Below, in pieces: positions 26,473 to 34,944 of a stretch of 64,000 nt of DNA (position 1 is the stretch's first letter; every line of letters begins with the position of its first letter). Under the pieces are notes generated by a model. That model was not told the DNA's origin. It made no database searches and saw only the letters and a program-made list of their open reading frames with translations. This stretch comes from SHAN690 sp041391765. Lineage in GTDB: Bacteria > Bacteroidota > Bacteroidia > Flavobacteriales_G > Salibacteraceae. The position numbers and the translations under genes were made by a program. The DNA is taken from the NCBI GenBank assembly GCA_041391765.1, contig JAWKNJ010000017.1, positions 82,632-146,631 of the forward strand. Direction: 5' to 3'.

Positions 26473-27174
26473 TTAAGCAGCCTTGGTGATTTTGTCGGCA
26501 TCAGCCGAAACAACTAATTCACTTTCGGATCCCGATAGTGGCAGGTTAAGTGATTCGGTTAAAAAGATGCGGACTGTTGACACAAGGATCAAAAAGTCAA
26601 GTCCAGGAGAAAGTCGAGACACGTAAAAATTGTCCATCTTGACTCGTCCGCGCATTTGCTGCAGATGGGATGTGGCACCTTTGAGGTTTTTCACTTGAGC
26701 AAGACCTGTAAATCCAGGAAGAACCTGAAGGCGTGTATAATAGTCAGGAATCAATTTTGCATAATGTTCGGTATCGCGATGCATGTGAGGGCGGGGCCCG
26801 ACAAAGCTCATGTCCCCTATCAGAATGTTATAAAATTGGGGAAGCTCGTCAATATGCGATGCGCGAAGGAAGTTACCAATGCGCGTGATACGCTCATCAT
26901 TAGGTTGTGCTTGTAGAACATTGGCCATAATGTTAGGCTTCATAGTTCGGAACTTATAACAGCGAAATGGCTTACCATCTTTTCCATCGCGCGATTGAAT
27001 GAAAAACACAGAACCGCGTGAATCAAGAATGATAATCAATGCGACAATGGGCGTCAGCCATGACAAGACAAGAATAATCCCAAACATGGAAAACACAACA
27101 TCAAAACCTCTTTTCAGAATCTCGTAGCGCATAAATTGAACGTCAAAGATGGTTTCTAAAACGTAAAAAAGCAT
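26473..27174 (-). CDS. Polyprenyl-phosphate sugar transferase (bacterial sugar transferase family)
   Basis: About 233 residues, the catalytic-core-only form. One re-entrant or membrane helix (VVFSMFGIILVLSWLTPIVAL) is followed by GSVFFIQSRDGKDGKPF, CYKFRTMKPN, DERITRIGNFLRASHIDELPQ, GDMSFVGPRPHM and LPGFTGLAQV, all hallmark motifs of the WcaJ/PglC-type monotopic phosphoglycosyl transferases; the Asp-Glu catalytic dyad fits HIDELPQ. It would start repeat-unit synthesis by moving a sugar-phosphate to undecaprenyl phosphate. Several earlier in-frame starts exist, but they overlap the upstream gene; ATG 27174 lies 26 bases after that gene's stop. It is the last gene of the polysaccharide operon. 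Confidence 0.92.
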   Translation of the reverse strand: MLFYVLETIFDVQFMRYEILKRGFDVVFSMFGIILVLSWLTPIVALIIILDSRGSVFFIQSRDGKDGKPFRCYKFRTMKPNIMANVLQAQPNDERITRIGNFLRASHIDELPQFYNILIGDMSFVGPRPHMHRDTEHYAKLIPDYYTRLQVLPGFTGLAQVKNLKGATSHLQQMRGRVKMDNFYVSRLSPGLDFLILVSTVRIFLTESLNLPLSGSESELVVSADADKITKAA

Positions 27175-27199
27175 CTGAGGTTGGTTGTTAATTCTGGAA

Positions 27200-27937
27200 T
27201 CAACGATTTTGGATAAGAAGAGAAAGGAATCTGAGATTGGTGATTGTGTAGCGTTTCCAAAGTCGCTTCGGTTCCTGAGCGAGTCTGAAGAGCCATTCAA
27301 GGCCAAGTTGCTGCATCCATTTAGGCGCTCTTTTCTGGATTCCTGCCAACAAAGGGAATGCAGCCCCGACACCAAATTGAAGGCAATTCAAATGTTCTTG
27401 CGATTGATGCATCCACCATTCCTGCTTCGGGCATCCTAATGAAACGAACAACAGGTCTACTCCTGATTGATTGATTTGGCCGATATGATTTTGGTCGGGA
27501 GCCTGTCCGGTTTTCATGAAAGCGGGTGCAAGTGCTATTCCTATTCTGAGATTGACAAAGCGTTTCTGGAGTTCGATTTGAAGTTTGGAAATTTCGGGCT
27601 CGGAGCCTCCAAACAAACCAATAGACCATCCTTGTTTTTCCGCTAAAGCACAAAGAAGTGGCATCATGTCGGGTCCTGCTAATCTGTGCGCTCTGACTCC
27701 TCGCCATCGAAGTGTGCGCACGATTGACATTCCATCGCATAGGTTTAACATAGAGCCTTCCAAAACCAGTGCAAACCTTGGGTTTTCATGCGCCTCAACC
27801 ATCATGTGCGCATTTACGAACGAGACATAGCCGTTGGCTGTATCCTTCACACATTCGCTTATGACGTCCGTAAATTGATCTCTGGTGAGAATGTCAACTC
27901 GATGTCCCAACAGCGATGTGTGTTCAACCGATGGCAT
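27200..27937 (-). CDS. WecG/TagA/CpsF family glycosyltransferase
   Basis: 245 residues matching GT26: VSFVNAHMMVEAHENP, LCDGMSIVRTLRWRG, RLAGPDMMPLLC, LFGGSEPEISKL and VSLGCPKQEWWMHQ with VGAAFPLLAG near the end. This family adds the second sugar (for example ManNAcA or ManNAc) to a lipid-linked first sugar at the cytoplasmic face of the inner membrane, so it probably acts right after the sugar transferase encoded next. Its start overlaps the stop of the GT4 gene by 14 bases, consistent with one transcript. Confidence 0.93.
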   Translation of the reverse strand: MPSVEHTSLLGHRVDILTRDQFTDVISECVKDTANGYVSFVNAHMMVEAHENPRFALVLEGSMLNLCDGMSIVRTLRWRGVRAHRLAGPDMMPLLCALAEKQGWSIGLFGGSEPEISKLQIELQKRFVNLRIGIALAPAFMKTGQAPDQNHIGQINQSGVDLLFVSLGCPKQEWWMHQSQEHLNCLQFGVGAAFPLLAGIQKRAPKWMQQLGLEWLFRLAQEPKRLWKRYTITNLRFLSLLIQNR

Positions 27938-29075
27938 GCTCGTATATGGCCTTTAGCATGGAAAAATTCACTTCCGGGCTGTATTTGTTCATGTATTCCT
28001 CAAAGCAAGAAATTCTCATTGATTCTACGGAATCGGTGGCCTTAAATGCGGAGTGAACACTCTCTATGAGCGACTTCGGATCGTTGGGCGTGAAGAGCCA
28101 GCCTGTGTTCCCATGGCTTACTATTTCGGGTAACGCTCCATGATTCGAGGTGATCACAGGGGTTCCTTGGCTGAAGGATTCAATCACCGTCATGGGCATG
28201 CCTTCATAAAATCGCGTTGGCAAAATCACGGCATAAGACTTCGAAATCTCATTGAGAACCACCGATTTGGGCTGCTGTCCTAACAACTCTATATTGGGTT
28301 TTCCCGACAATGCTGCCCTAAGCTCGCCATCTCCAAGAACCTTGATGTCGCGATTCGGGAAGGCATTCGCAACGTGCAAAAGCAAGTCGGCACCTTTGAT
28401 TTTATCTAATCGCCCTATGAATAGCAGTTGAGTTCGCGGTCCTTTATGTTCAATTCTATCAACTGCTATGAAGTTGGGTTTTATCAAAATCTTGGAGGCC
28501 GATACACCTTTGGAGATCATTTTCTGTTTCATGAATTCACTCAAGGCGATAATCTTATCGATGGATTTGTTCCAGGTGTTTTTTCTATGGTGCCACTCCA
28601 TAGCAAAGGCCACTGCCGAGGTTTGAGCTCGGGAATCCCGGTAGCATCCATATTTGATCGAATGAAGCATAGAGCTTGCCAAACACTCCTCGCAGGCCAT
28701 TCCATTGCGAAGAAAAAGGCCGTTGGCACACATCAGTCGATAGTTGTGAGCGGTCATAATCACGGGTATGTTTTCATCCTTGCACGCATCAAATACGGAG
28801 GGCGAAATCAATGGGAAAAAATTGTGGACGTGACATATATCCGGACGCTCAGTTCTGAGCTGTTTTCGGATAGCATCGTAGTGTTTCTTCGACCAAAACG
28901 TGCCGGTTACTGATGCAACCTTTTCAACCGAACTCATTGATTTGAGGCTGTCGTTATGTGCTAAGTACTGCAACACTTTCCAGCCTTTTGAGCGCATTAA
29001 CATAGCCTCCTCAGCGACAACGGTGTCTTCTCCACCGGGCTGCTGATAGTAGTTATGAACCTGCAGAACTTTCAT
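27924..29075 (-). CDS. GT4 family glycosyltransferase
   Basis: About 383 residues from ATG 29075 (MKVLQVHNYYQQPGGED). GT-B fold landmarks: the N-terminal QPGGEDTVV loop, ICHVHNFFPLISPSVFDAC, the C-terminal nucleotide-sugar site LLFIGRLDKIKGADLLL and the EX7E region PTRFYEGMPMTVIESFSQGTPVI. A cluster of cysteines (MACEECLASS, YGC) in the middle resembles Zn- or Fe-S-like patterns in related GT4 enzymes, but function is unknown. It overlaps the upstream polymerase/ligase gene by 23 bases. It is the probable elongating transferase of the polysaccharide operon; the sugar added cannot be predicted. Confidence 0.9.
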   Translation of the reverse strand: MKVLQVHNYYQQPGGEDTVVAEEAMLMRSKGWKVLQYLAHNDSLKSMSSVEKVASVTGTFWSKKHYDAIRKQLRTERPDICHVHNFFPLISPSVFDACKDENIPVIMTAHNYRLMCANGLFLRNGMACEECLASSMLHSIKYGCYRDSRAQTSAVAFAMEWHHRKNTWNKSIDKIIALSEFMKQKMISKGVSASKILIKPNFIAVDRIEHKGPRTQLLFIGRLDKIKGADLLLHVANAFPNRDIKVLGDGELRAALSGKPNIELLGQQPKSVVLNEISKSYAVILPTRFYEGMPMTVIESFSQGTPVITSNHGALPEIVSHGNTGWLFTPNDPKSLIESVHSAFKATDSVESMRISCFEEYMNKYSPEVNFSMLKAIYEHAIG

Positions 29076-30252
29076 GATCGAATTTGAGCGGAAGAAATAT
29101 GCAAAACCCAAAGAAAATCACCCCTCGAAATGTGAGCAATACAGATTCCGTCAAGCAAAGCATGAAGAGAATGAACACTGCACTGGCGACCATGTGGGCT
29201 TGTGATTGGATTGCCTCTCGGAATCTCCATATAAAAAGCGACAATAGAAGTAAAGGTCCGGCTATGCCAATTTGCAGCCACAATTCGAGAAACTGGTTAT
29301 GCGCATTGAAACCATTTTCCAGCCCAATGGCAAACGAATGATTGGCGTACGCATCCAAAATAATGGCGCGCGAATCCCCGGTACCATAACCAAACCATGG
29401 CTCAGAGGCAATTTTTTCTATGGCCGAAGTCCATATTCCCAGGCGTATTTGCAATGGCCTTAAGTATGGATCAGCATAACTGAACTCCAGACTGAAATCC
29501 TGCAGTTTGGTTGCGGTGACCCATCCTACGATTAATGCTAATGCCGCAAAAACCGGCAACTTGAGCTTATGAAATGAATATGAGAGCTGCTCACCCCAAA
29601 ACAGATTGAATAGAAAAGCGATACTGAACGCAACAGTCACCATGACCGATTTGCAGAGCAATAGAACGAAGAACAGATAAACGAATGTTAAAATGCTGAC
29701 GTATTGATGTTTTTTCAAAACTTTAGGGACAAGCCAAAGTATTGAAAGGGCACAGCTTGCCGCTAAATAGGCGGCATTCAAACCAATCGGGCCAGTTAGG
29801 TTTTGATGGATGAAGTTGTTGTAAACGAAATGTGTTTCGTGAACCGGGTCATGAAGCGATCCAGACTGAAAGGACTTGACAGCAGCGACAATAATGCAGA
29901 AAGCAGAGAATGCAACATTGCCCAACGTTAAGAACCGCATAGGGGAGACATTGGAAGGAAAGCTTGGTTTGCGCAAGAGCAGCAAAATGGCTAAGATCAC
30001 TAAAGTGAATTGTCGTTGCACTGCTGCGGTGGCTCGCATAATGTCATCGCTGAAGGCAATGCCTAGGGCTAACAACGCAACGATCAACAACAATAGGACA
30101 GCCGTGAGCTCAAAATGTTGATGATATTGTCGATCTAGCAATAGTGCAGGGAGCAATAATGAGGCAAAAGACCCCAACGGATACGGCCCAATAATAGCGA
30201 AAGAAAACAGGGCAATAACCCAACCTATATTTGGTTGTAGGCGGCTTATCAT
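29053..30252 (-). CDS. O-antigen ligase/polymerase family membrane protein (copy A)
   Basis: 399 residues with about 11-12 membrane helices. The large loop between late helices carries the Wzy_C/WaaL signature: RLGIWTSAIEKI, EPWFGYGTGDSR, GFNAHNQFLELWLQIG. HETHFVYNNFIHQN in the middle loop is unusual but compatible. Members either polymerise lipid-linked repeat units (Wzy) or ligate glycan to lipid A core or protein (WaaL, PglL-like). Which role applies is not decidable here, especially since the next upstream gene encodes a second member. The start overlaps that gene's stop by four bases. Confidence 0.85.
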   Translation of the reverse strand: MISRLQPNIGWVIALFSFAIIGPYPLGSFASLLLPALLLDRQYHQHFELTAVLLLLIVALLALGIAFSDDIMRATAAVQRQFTLVILAILLLLRKPSFPSNVSPMRFLTLGNVAFSAFCIIVAAVKSFQSGSLHDPVHETHFVYNNFIHQNLTGPIGLNAAYLAASCALSILWLVPKVLKKHQYVSILTFVYLFFVLLLCKSVMVTVAFSIAFLFNLFWGEQLSYSFHKLKLPVFAALALIVGWVTATKLQDFSLEFSYADPYLRPLQIRLGIWTSAIEKIASEPWFGYGTGDSRAIILDAYANHSFAIGLENGFNAHNQFLELWLQIGIAGPLLLLSLFIWRFREAIQSQAHMVASAVFILFMLCLTESVLLTFRGVIFFGFCIFLPLKFDHESSAGS

Positions 30253-31535
30253 AGTTCCATCAAAACAGACTTATACTGAACATTAATCAAGGTGAATCCT
30301 AAGCAAAGCCAATAAATGGCCATATCGGTAATGTAAATTGTGACTCCGAAAGTCAAAAATGGCAATACAATCACGATGAATGAAAATGCCTTTTCTAGCA
30401 CGCTGCCTTGGAGTTTGCGAAAACTATTCAACCATTGTCTGAGTATGTAGATCAAAAGCAAGATTCCGCACAAACCAGCATTCACATAGTAGCCAATCCA
30501 GGGGTTATGAGGGTGGGGCCGCACCGTGGTATTCGGGTTGACCTGATAGGGGTAAAACGCCTTGGCTGACATGTGATCACCAAATAGTTGGAACTCGGAA
30601 CCAAGGCCTCCACCTATGAGGTGTTCATACCACCTAAATTGAAAAACCGCCTCCAAATAAACCGCCCAGATGCCACCTCGTCCTGTAAAGAGCTCCCTTT
30701 TGAAGGGCAGTCCGTATTTGGCGAGGTTCTCATGAACATAGCCAACCAGCAACCATGCAGTAGTGGTCAATAGCGCAAGACCCGCAGCCCAATAGCCCCA
30801 CTTAGGAATAGTTTTTAAAAGTCGTCCACCAAACTTGCTAATCGTCACAACGTAGTATGACACGATGATCCCCGCAGTGAGCCACAGTGATTTGTAGCGA
30901 AGAGCCAATGCGAAAAGGAAAAACGAAAGCATCCAAAACATGGCTCGTTCCTTTGACTTTCCATAGGCCATATTCAAGAAAAAGAAGTAGGATAAGACAA
31001 CGAGTTCGTTACCATGATAAAAGAAGCCATTAATTCTCTCAAGTTTGAGTGAGCCCTCATAGTAGTAGTTGATGTATTGCGCGTTCAGGAATGTGACAGG
31101 AACGATATGGAAATATTGAAGTATTCCAATGCTGATCGGCACCATGCAGAGAAGAAAGAATAGCTTCCGTCTTGAACGCAATACTTCGCGAGAAACAATT
31201 CCCCGTTCGAGGATCACAATAATGGCCAGCAGCGCGATTGGGCCAAACAGGAAGTCGAATGATTCAATTGGATCTACATGCTGAGCATAAAGGGACTGAA
31301 CTACAAGAAATATTGCAGCCACAGCCAGAAATACTTGAGTTCGGGATTGCATAGTAAGCACACCAACCGCTAATAGTAGGGCAAGACCAAAACCAACCTG
31401 ATGAACCTTAAGCACGAACGGAGGAATAACATTACCCAGAATCATAAGAATCGGTGCAATGCTCAGAATGTCGAGTAGAGCAACAGACAAGGCGTATTCG
31501 TAGGATATGTTAGCCTTTATGCTGATTGCCTTCAT
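30249..31535 (-). CDS. O-antigen ligase/polymerase family membrane protein (copy B)
   Basis: 428 residues with many hydrophobic helices. The diagnostic loop reads FTGRGGIWAVYLEAVF, then LIGGGLGSEFQ and RPHPHNPWIGYYVNAGLCG, the HN-containing motif of the Wzy/WaaL family in the same position as in copy A. Two such proteins in tandem suggest one polymerase and one ligase, or a polymerase plus a protein O-glycosylation ligase. Junctions on both sides overlap by four bases (stop-start), so the operon is translationally coupled. Confidence 0.83.
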   Translation of the reverse strand: MKAISIKANISYEYALSVALLDILSIAPILMILGNVIPPFVLKVHQVGFGLALLLAVGVLTMQSRTQVFLAVAAIFLVVQSLYAQHVDPIESFDFLFGPIALLAIIVILERGIVSREVLRSRRKLFFLLCMVPISIGILQYFHIVPVTFLNAQYINYYYEGSLKLERINGFFYHGNELVVLSYFFFLNMAYGKSKERAMFWMLSFFLFALALRYKSLWLTAGIIVSYYVVTISKFGGRLLKTIPKWGYWAAGLALLTTTAWLLVGYVHENLAKYGLPFKRELFTGRGGIWAVYLEAVFQFRWYEHLIGGGLGSEFQLFGDHMSAKAFYPYQVNPNTTVRPHPHNPWIGYYVNAGLCGILLLIYILRQWLNSFRKLQGSVLEKAFSFIVIVLPFLTFGVTIYITDMAIYWLCLGFTLINVQYKSVLMEL

Positions 31536-32815
31536 CGCTTAGGAAACAGTTTTCGGAAGGTCTTTACGGGTAGCAAAATAGCTTGTGGAAGCAGAGCAAA
31601 GCAGGTTGCTGCAATGACACCAGTTGAGCCAAATACATGCACAAGCCAAATGGAGATCGGAATGTTCAGGGCTCCGCTAACTATGACAAGATTCGAATAA
31701 AGCCGAATATCCCCGGTGCCGCTCAAGTAGTAGATAAATAGATTATTCCACATAGTTAGGAACACTGAAATCATCATGATAGCCGAGAGCCAGAATCGGA
31801 TACTTACCTCAGTCCCAAGCCACACTTTATAAGCCAAATCGGAGAGACTAAGCATGAGAATGCCTAGAATGGACAATGCGCCAAACAGCATCAACAAGAG
31901 ACGAATTGCCCGTTTAATCCAGGCTGCATCGCTGGCTTGATCCGCAGAAGTAAACGCGGACCAGAAGGGGATGAGAATTAGGTTGAAGACTACGTTAAGC
32001 GCGTTGAAATATCGAAATGCTATACTGTAGTTCGTAACCTCACTGGCATTTTGAAAGGTCACGATAATAAGGTGGTCACTGGCAAAAATGACGAGCACAA
32101 AAAGTTGGGTTATTCCAAATCGCGTTATCCTCTCCTTAAAGGGGTGGAGTAATGTAATGTCCCAATTAGGAAACTTGGGTGAAAGTGATTTAAACTGCCC
32201 GGAGTAAAGAAGGATATGCGTGAGCAATATCCCGCAAAGAGACGAACAGCTGAAAACCAGACCCAGAGCAAAGAGGGAATCCTGATGTAGTGATTGGATC
32301 AGTAGCAGACCAGCAATCGTGAATAGGTTTTGGGTAAATGTCGCTATCACAGGCCACTGTGCCTTATGACGAGCTAAAGCGACACAATTAACCATGCTGA
32401 TAACATAGCTTAGAAAGATGATGGCCGCGAAGACAAGCGCTTCAGAAATATGCGCTTGATTCAGCCTTGTGGATGGAATTACCAAAAGGGCAATTAAGGC
32501 AAAGGCTGAAAGACTCGAATACAGAAGCAGTTCCAACGACATTCCTGCTCCAATAAGTGAGGATGCCACGTGGTGCTTATTCTCTTCAGATAGGTTGGTG
32601 ACTTGGTTTCTAATGCCGCTCGTTATTCCCGTTTCGATGAACGAAAACCAAGTGATGGTGCTGAGAATGGTTACCCAGGTTCCGTATACCTCACTACCTA
32701 CTAAATCAAGCGCAAGACGAACAATAAAAAAGAGCGCCAAGGCATTGAATAACTTGAAGGCTGCCCCAACACCGACCTGCGTTCGAATGTTGAATCCTAT
32801 GTTTGGTATTGTCAC
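31532..32815 (-). CDS. Polysaccharide flippase (Wzx/MATE-like)
   Basis: 427 residues and about 12 membrane helices. GVGAAFKLFNALALFFIVRLALD at the N-terminus, YGTWVTILSTITWFSFIETGITSGIRN in helices 1-2 and SLIGAGMSLELL are typical of the polysaccharide biosynthesis (MVF superfamily) flippases. It would turn the undecaprenyl-linked repeat unit from the inner to the outer leaflet of the inner membrane before polymerisation. Start and stop overlap their neighbours by four bases each. Confidence 0.88.
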   Translation of the reverse strand: MTIPNIGFNIRTQVGVGAAFKLFNALALFFIVRLALDLVGSEVYGTWVTILSTITWFSFIETGITSGIRNQVTNLSEENKHHVASSLIGAGMSLELLLYSSLSAFALIALLVIPSTRLNQAHISEALVFAAIIFLSYVISMVNCVALARHKAQWPVIATFTQNLFTIAGLLLIQSLHQDSLFALGLVFSCSSLCGILLTHILLYSGQFKSLSPKFPNWDITLLHPFKERITRFGITQLFVLVIFASDHLIIVTFQNASEVTNYSIAFRYFNALNVVFNLILIPFWSAFTSADQASDAAWIKRAIRLLLMLFGALSILGILMLSLSDLAYKVWLGTEVSIRFWLSAIMMISVFLTMWNNLFIYYLSGTGDIRLYSNLVIVSGALNIPISIWLVHVFGSTGVIAATCFALLPQAILLPVKTFRKLFPKR

Positions 32816-33864
32816 AGACGTGCTCCGTAGAGGTAGAGTCTTCGAAGAAGGTTAAATACCAGAAGTAAAATCAACCCAGCAATAGCTCCAACAATAGCAG
32901 ACTTAACAAGTCCCCAGGAAGCACGAACACCCTTAGGCGTAAAGTGGGCATGAATCCTCAGTAAGTCGCCTTCACTTGCGATCAAGTCATTGATTTTTGC
33001 CAATTCTCGTTCATAGCCATCTGCCAGATAGTAAACGGTTTCAATGCCCGACACATATTCATTCTTACCCGTTACTTGGCCTCCCATTACAATGCTTGAT
33101 TGTCCACCCGAAGCAAGTCTCGCGGCATCTTTCATCGATTGCTGAACATCCAATTTAAGTGAGTCCAATTTCTTGGAATGATTATTCAAAGTTTTCTTTC
33201 GGTTTTCCAAACCTTGAAGCCATTCTGCTTGTTTCTTTTTTGAAAAAGAGTTTCGAGTAATGAGATCAATCAGTGGGGCTTCAATTTTTGAAAAAATCGC
33301 TGGATCGATCGAGCGCACCACGATTTTATAACGTGAGTATGACCTTGCCAAATCCTCATCCTGAAACAATTCCTTGACATAAGGTGCTTTCGCGAGCATT
33401 GTGTCAATGGTGCCAATAAAATGATTGATATACTTGATCTTTTCAGTTTGTACAACTTCTGTTTTAAGGTTGAAGGATTGAATGGAGGCTGCTTCGGTTA
33501 AAGAAACATGAAGGATTTCCGCCATTTCTGGGGCGCCATCATCTCCTACTAAACTGTTGAGGTAGTCTACATCGCTGATGAGTTGGTCTTCAATTGAGAA
33601 TCGTGGTAACACGATAAGGGTGTTCTCAAATGCCGGGGTTAAGGACTGGTTATAAAGCGAGAGTAAAATGGCTCCTCCCAAAGCCATTGGTATGACAGTT
33701 TTCCAACTGGAGACAATCTCGTAGAAAAATTTTGCGGTCACTTTACCAAACCAAACCAAAATGCTCGCTACACTCTTGAACAAACTGCTAATTGCATTGG
33801 CTGCAGCAGTGAATAAAGGGCTGATCTGATACTCTTCGTAGTCTTGTCGGGTTTTCTCATCCAT
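32812..33864 (-). CDS. Wzz/GumC-like polysaccharide co-polymerase
   Basis: About 350 residues from ATG 33864 (MDEKTRQDYEEY). Two membrane helices bracket a periplasmic part: VIPMALGGAILLSLYNQ after a soluble N-terminal segment and SAIVGAIAGLILLLVFNLL near the C-terminus, with a charged helical hairpin between (KKKQAEWLQGLENRKKTLNN). This is the PCP architecture that sets polysaccharide chain length; no tyrosine-kinase domain is fused. Sequence similarity to known Wzz is weak, so the call rests on topology and on being the first gene of the polysaccharide operon. The promoter must lie in the 170 bases shared with the divergent coiled-coil gene. Confidence 0.7.
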   Translation of the reverse strand: MDEKTRQDYEEYQISPLFTAAANAISSLFKSVASILVWFGKVTAKFFYEIVSSWKTVIPMALGGAILLSLYNQSLTPAFENTLIVLPRFSIEDQLISDVDYLNSLVGDDGAPEMAEILHVSLTEAASIQSFNLKTEVVQTEKIKYINHFIGTIDTMLAKAPYVKELFQDEDLARSYSRYKIVVRSIDPAIFSKIEAPLIDLITRNSFSKKKQAEWLQGLENRKKTLNNHSKKLDSLKLDVQQSMKDAARLASGGQSSIVMGGQVTGKNEYVSGIETVYYLADGYERELAKINDLIASEGDLLRIHAHFTPKGVRASWGLVKSAIVGAIAGLILLLVFNLLRRLYLYGARL

Positions 33865-34006
33865 AGTAGAGGTGCTTGATGCAGGCGAATGTAGCAAAGG
33901 AAGGCTTGAGGATTATGAGTTAGTTGAAGGAATGAAATCGCAATAACCTAACTATGGATTGTTCACAGCCTTTCTTGCCATTGAGAATTGTGGATTGAAA
34001 TCAGCA

Positions 34007-34014
34007 TAATTTTG
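34007..34014 (+). promoter_or_regulatory. Putative -7 element for the coiled-coil gene
   Basis: TAATTTTG fits TAnnTTTG and lies 24 bases before ATG 34038; a TTG at 33981-33983 is 23 bases upstream, at the edge of the accepted spacing. Confidence 0.35.
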
Positions 34015-34037
34015 CTTAATCATTAGCGCTTAATACC

Positions 34038-34943
34038 ATGTCTGAAGAAAATAAGGGAGGTATCAAAATCACAACAATTCTCTTAGTCGTATTAATCTTA
34101 ACAAACCTCGCCACGCTTTATCTTTTGTATAGCAGTCATCAAGAAAATGTGATGATTGTGGAGCAAAATACGGATCTAACAACGGAGAAAGATGCGTTGA
34201 CATCGGAGTTAGAACAGATGCTTGCGCGCTATGATTCAGTTGAAACGGACAACGAGGAGATGCGCGCTCAGATTGAGGAACAACGCGCACAAATCGAAGA
34301 GTTATTAGCTCAAGCTGAAAAACATAAGAATGACGCATGGACAATCCACAAACTGAGGAAGGAGGCGGCCACACTGCGAGATATAATGAAGAGTTATTTG
34401 GTGACGATTGATTCTTTGAACACGCTCAACCAAGAGCTAGTGGAGCAGAAAACACATGTTGAGAAACAGCTCACCACCCAAAAGCAGGAAAATAAGGAAC
34501 TGAACGAAAAGAATGAACAGCTGAATGAAAAGGTCAAGATCGGCTCAAAGCTCAGAGTTTTGGATTTAGCCTCTTCTGGGCAGCGCATGAAAAATGGTAC
34601 TGTAAGTCGGGAAACTGATAGAGCTAAGCGGGTGGACAAGATCAAGACATGCTTCACAATTGACAAGAACGAGGTGACCAAACCAGGTAAAAAGCAGGTT
34701 TACCTGCGCATCATTGACCCGAGTGGTGAAGTACTTGCTTTTGGACAAACTCAGGATTATATGTTCGAGTATGAAGGTAAAGAAGGTCTTTATTCTCGAA
34801 AGGAAGAAGTCATGTATGACAATGAGGAACTGGATATGTGTCTTTATTGGGATGTGACATCCGAATTGGCTGAAGGAAAGTATATCGTAGAGGTATATGC
34901 GGAAGATTATCTGATGGGAACTACAGAGTTTGAGTTGAAATAG
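34038..34943 (+). CDS. Membrane-anchored coiled-coil protein of unknown function
   Basis: 301 residues. A short cytoplasmic N-terminus (MSEENKGGIK) is followed by one membrane helix (ITTILLVVLILTNLATLYLLY), then a long coiled coil of about 120 residues rich in Glu, Gln and Lys (EEMRAQIEEQRAQIEELLAQ), and a compact C-terminal domain of about 120 residues containing CFTIDKNEVTKPGKKQVYLR and ILDPS-like strands, which looks like an Ig or beta-sandwich fold. Proteins of this layout are widespread in Bacteroidota and usually hypothetical. A periplasmic scaffold role is possible but unproven. It diverges from the polysaccharide operon and converges with the large outer-membrane gene. Confidence 0.75.
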   Translation: MSEENKGGIKITTILLVVLILTNLATLYLLYSSHQENVMIVEQNTDLTTEKDALTSELEQMLARYDSVETDNEEMRAQIEEQRAQIEELLAQAEKHKNDAWTIHKLRKEAATLRDIMKSYLVTIDSLNTLNQELVEQKTHVEKQLTTQKQENKELNEKNEQLNEKVKIGSKLRVLDLASSGQRMKNGTVSRETDRAKRVDKIKTCFTIDKNEVTKPGKKQVYLRIIDPSGEVLAFGQTQDYMFEYEGKEGLYSRKEEVMYDNEELDMCLYWDVTSELAEGKYIVEVYAEDYLMGTTEFELK

Positions 34944-34944
34944 T

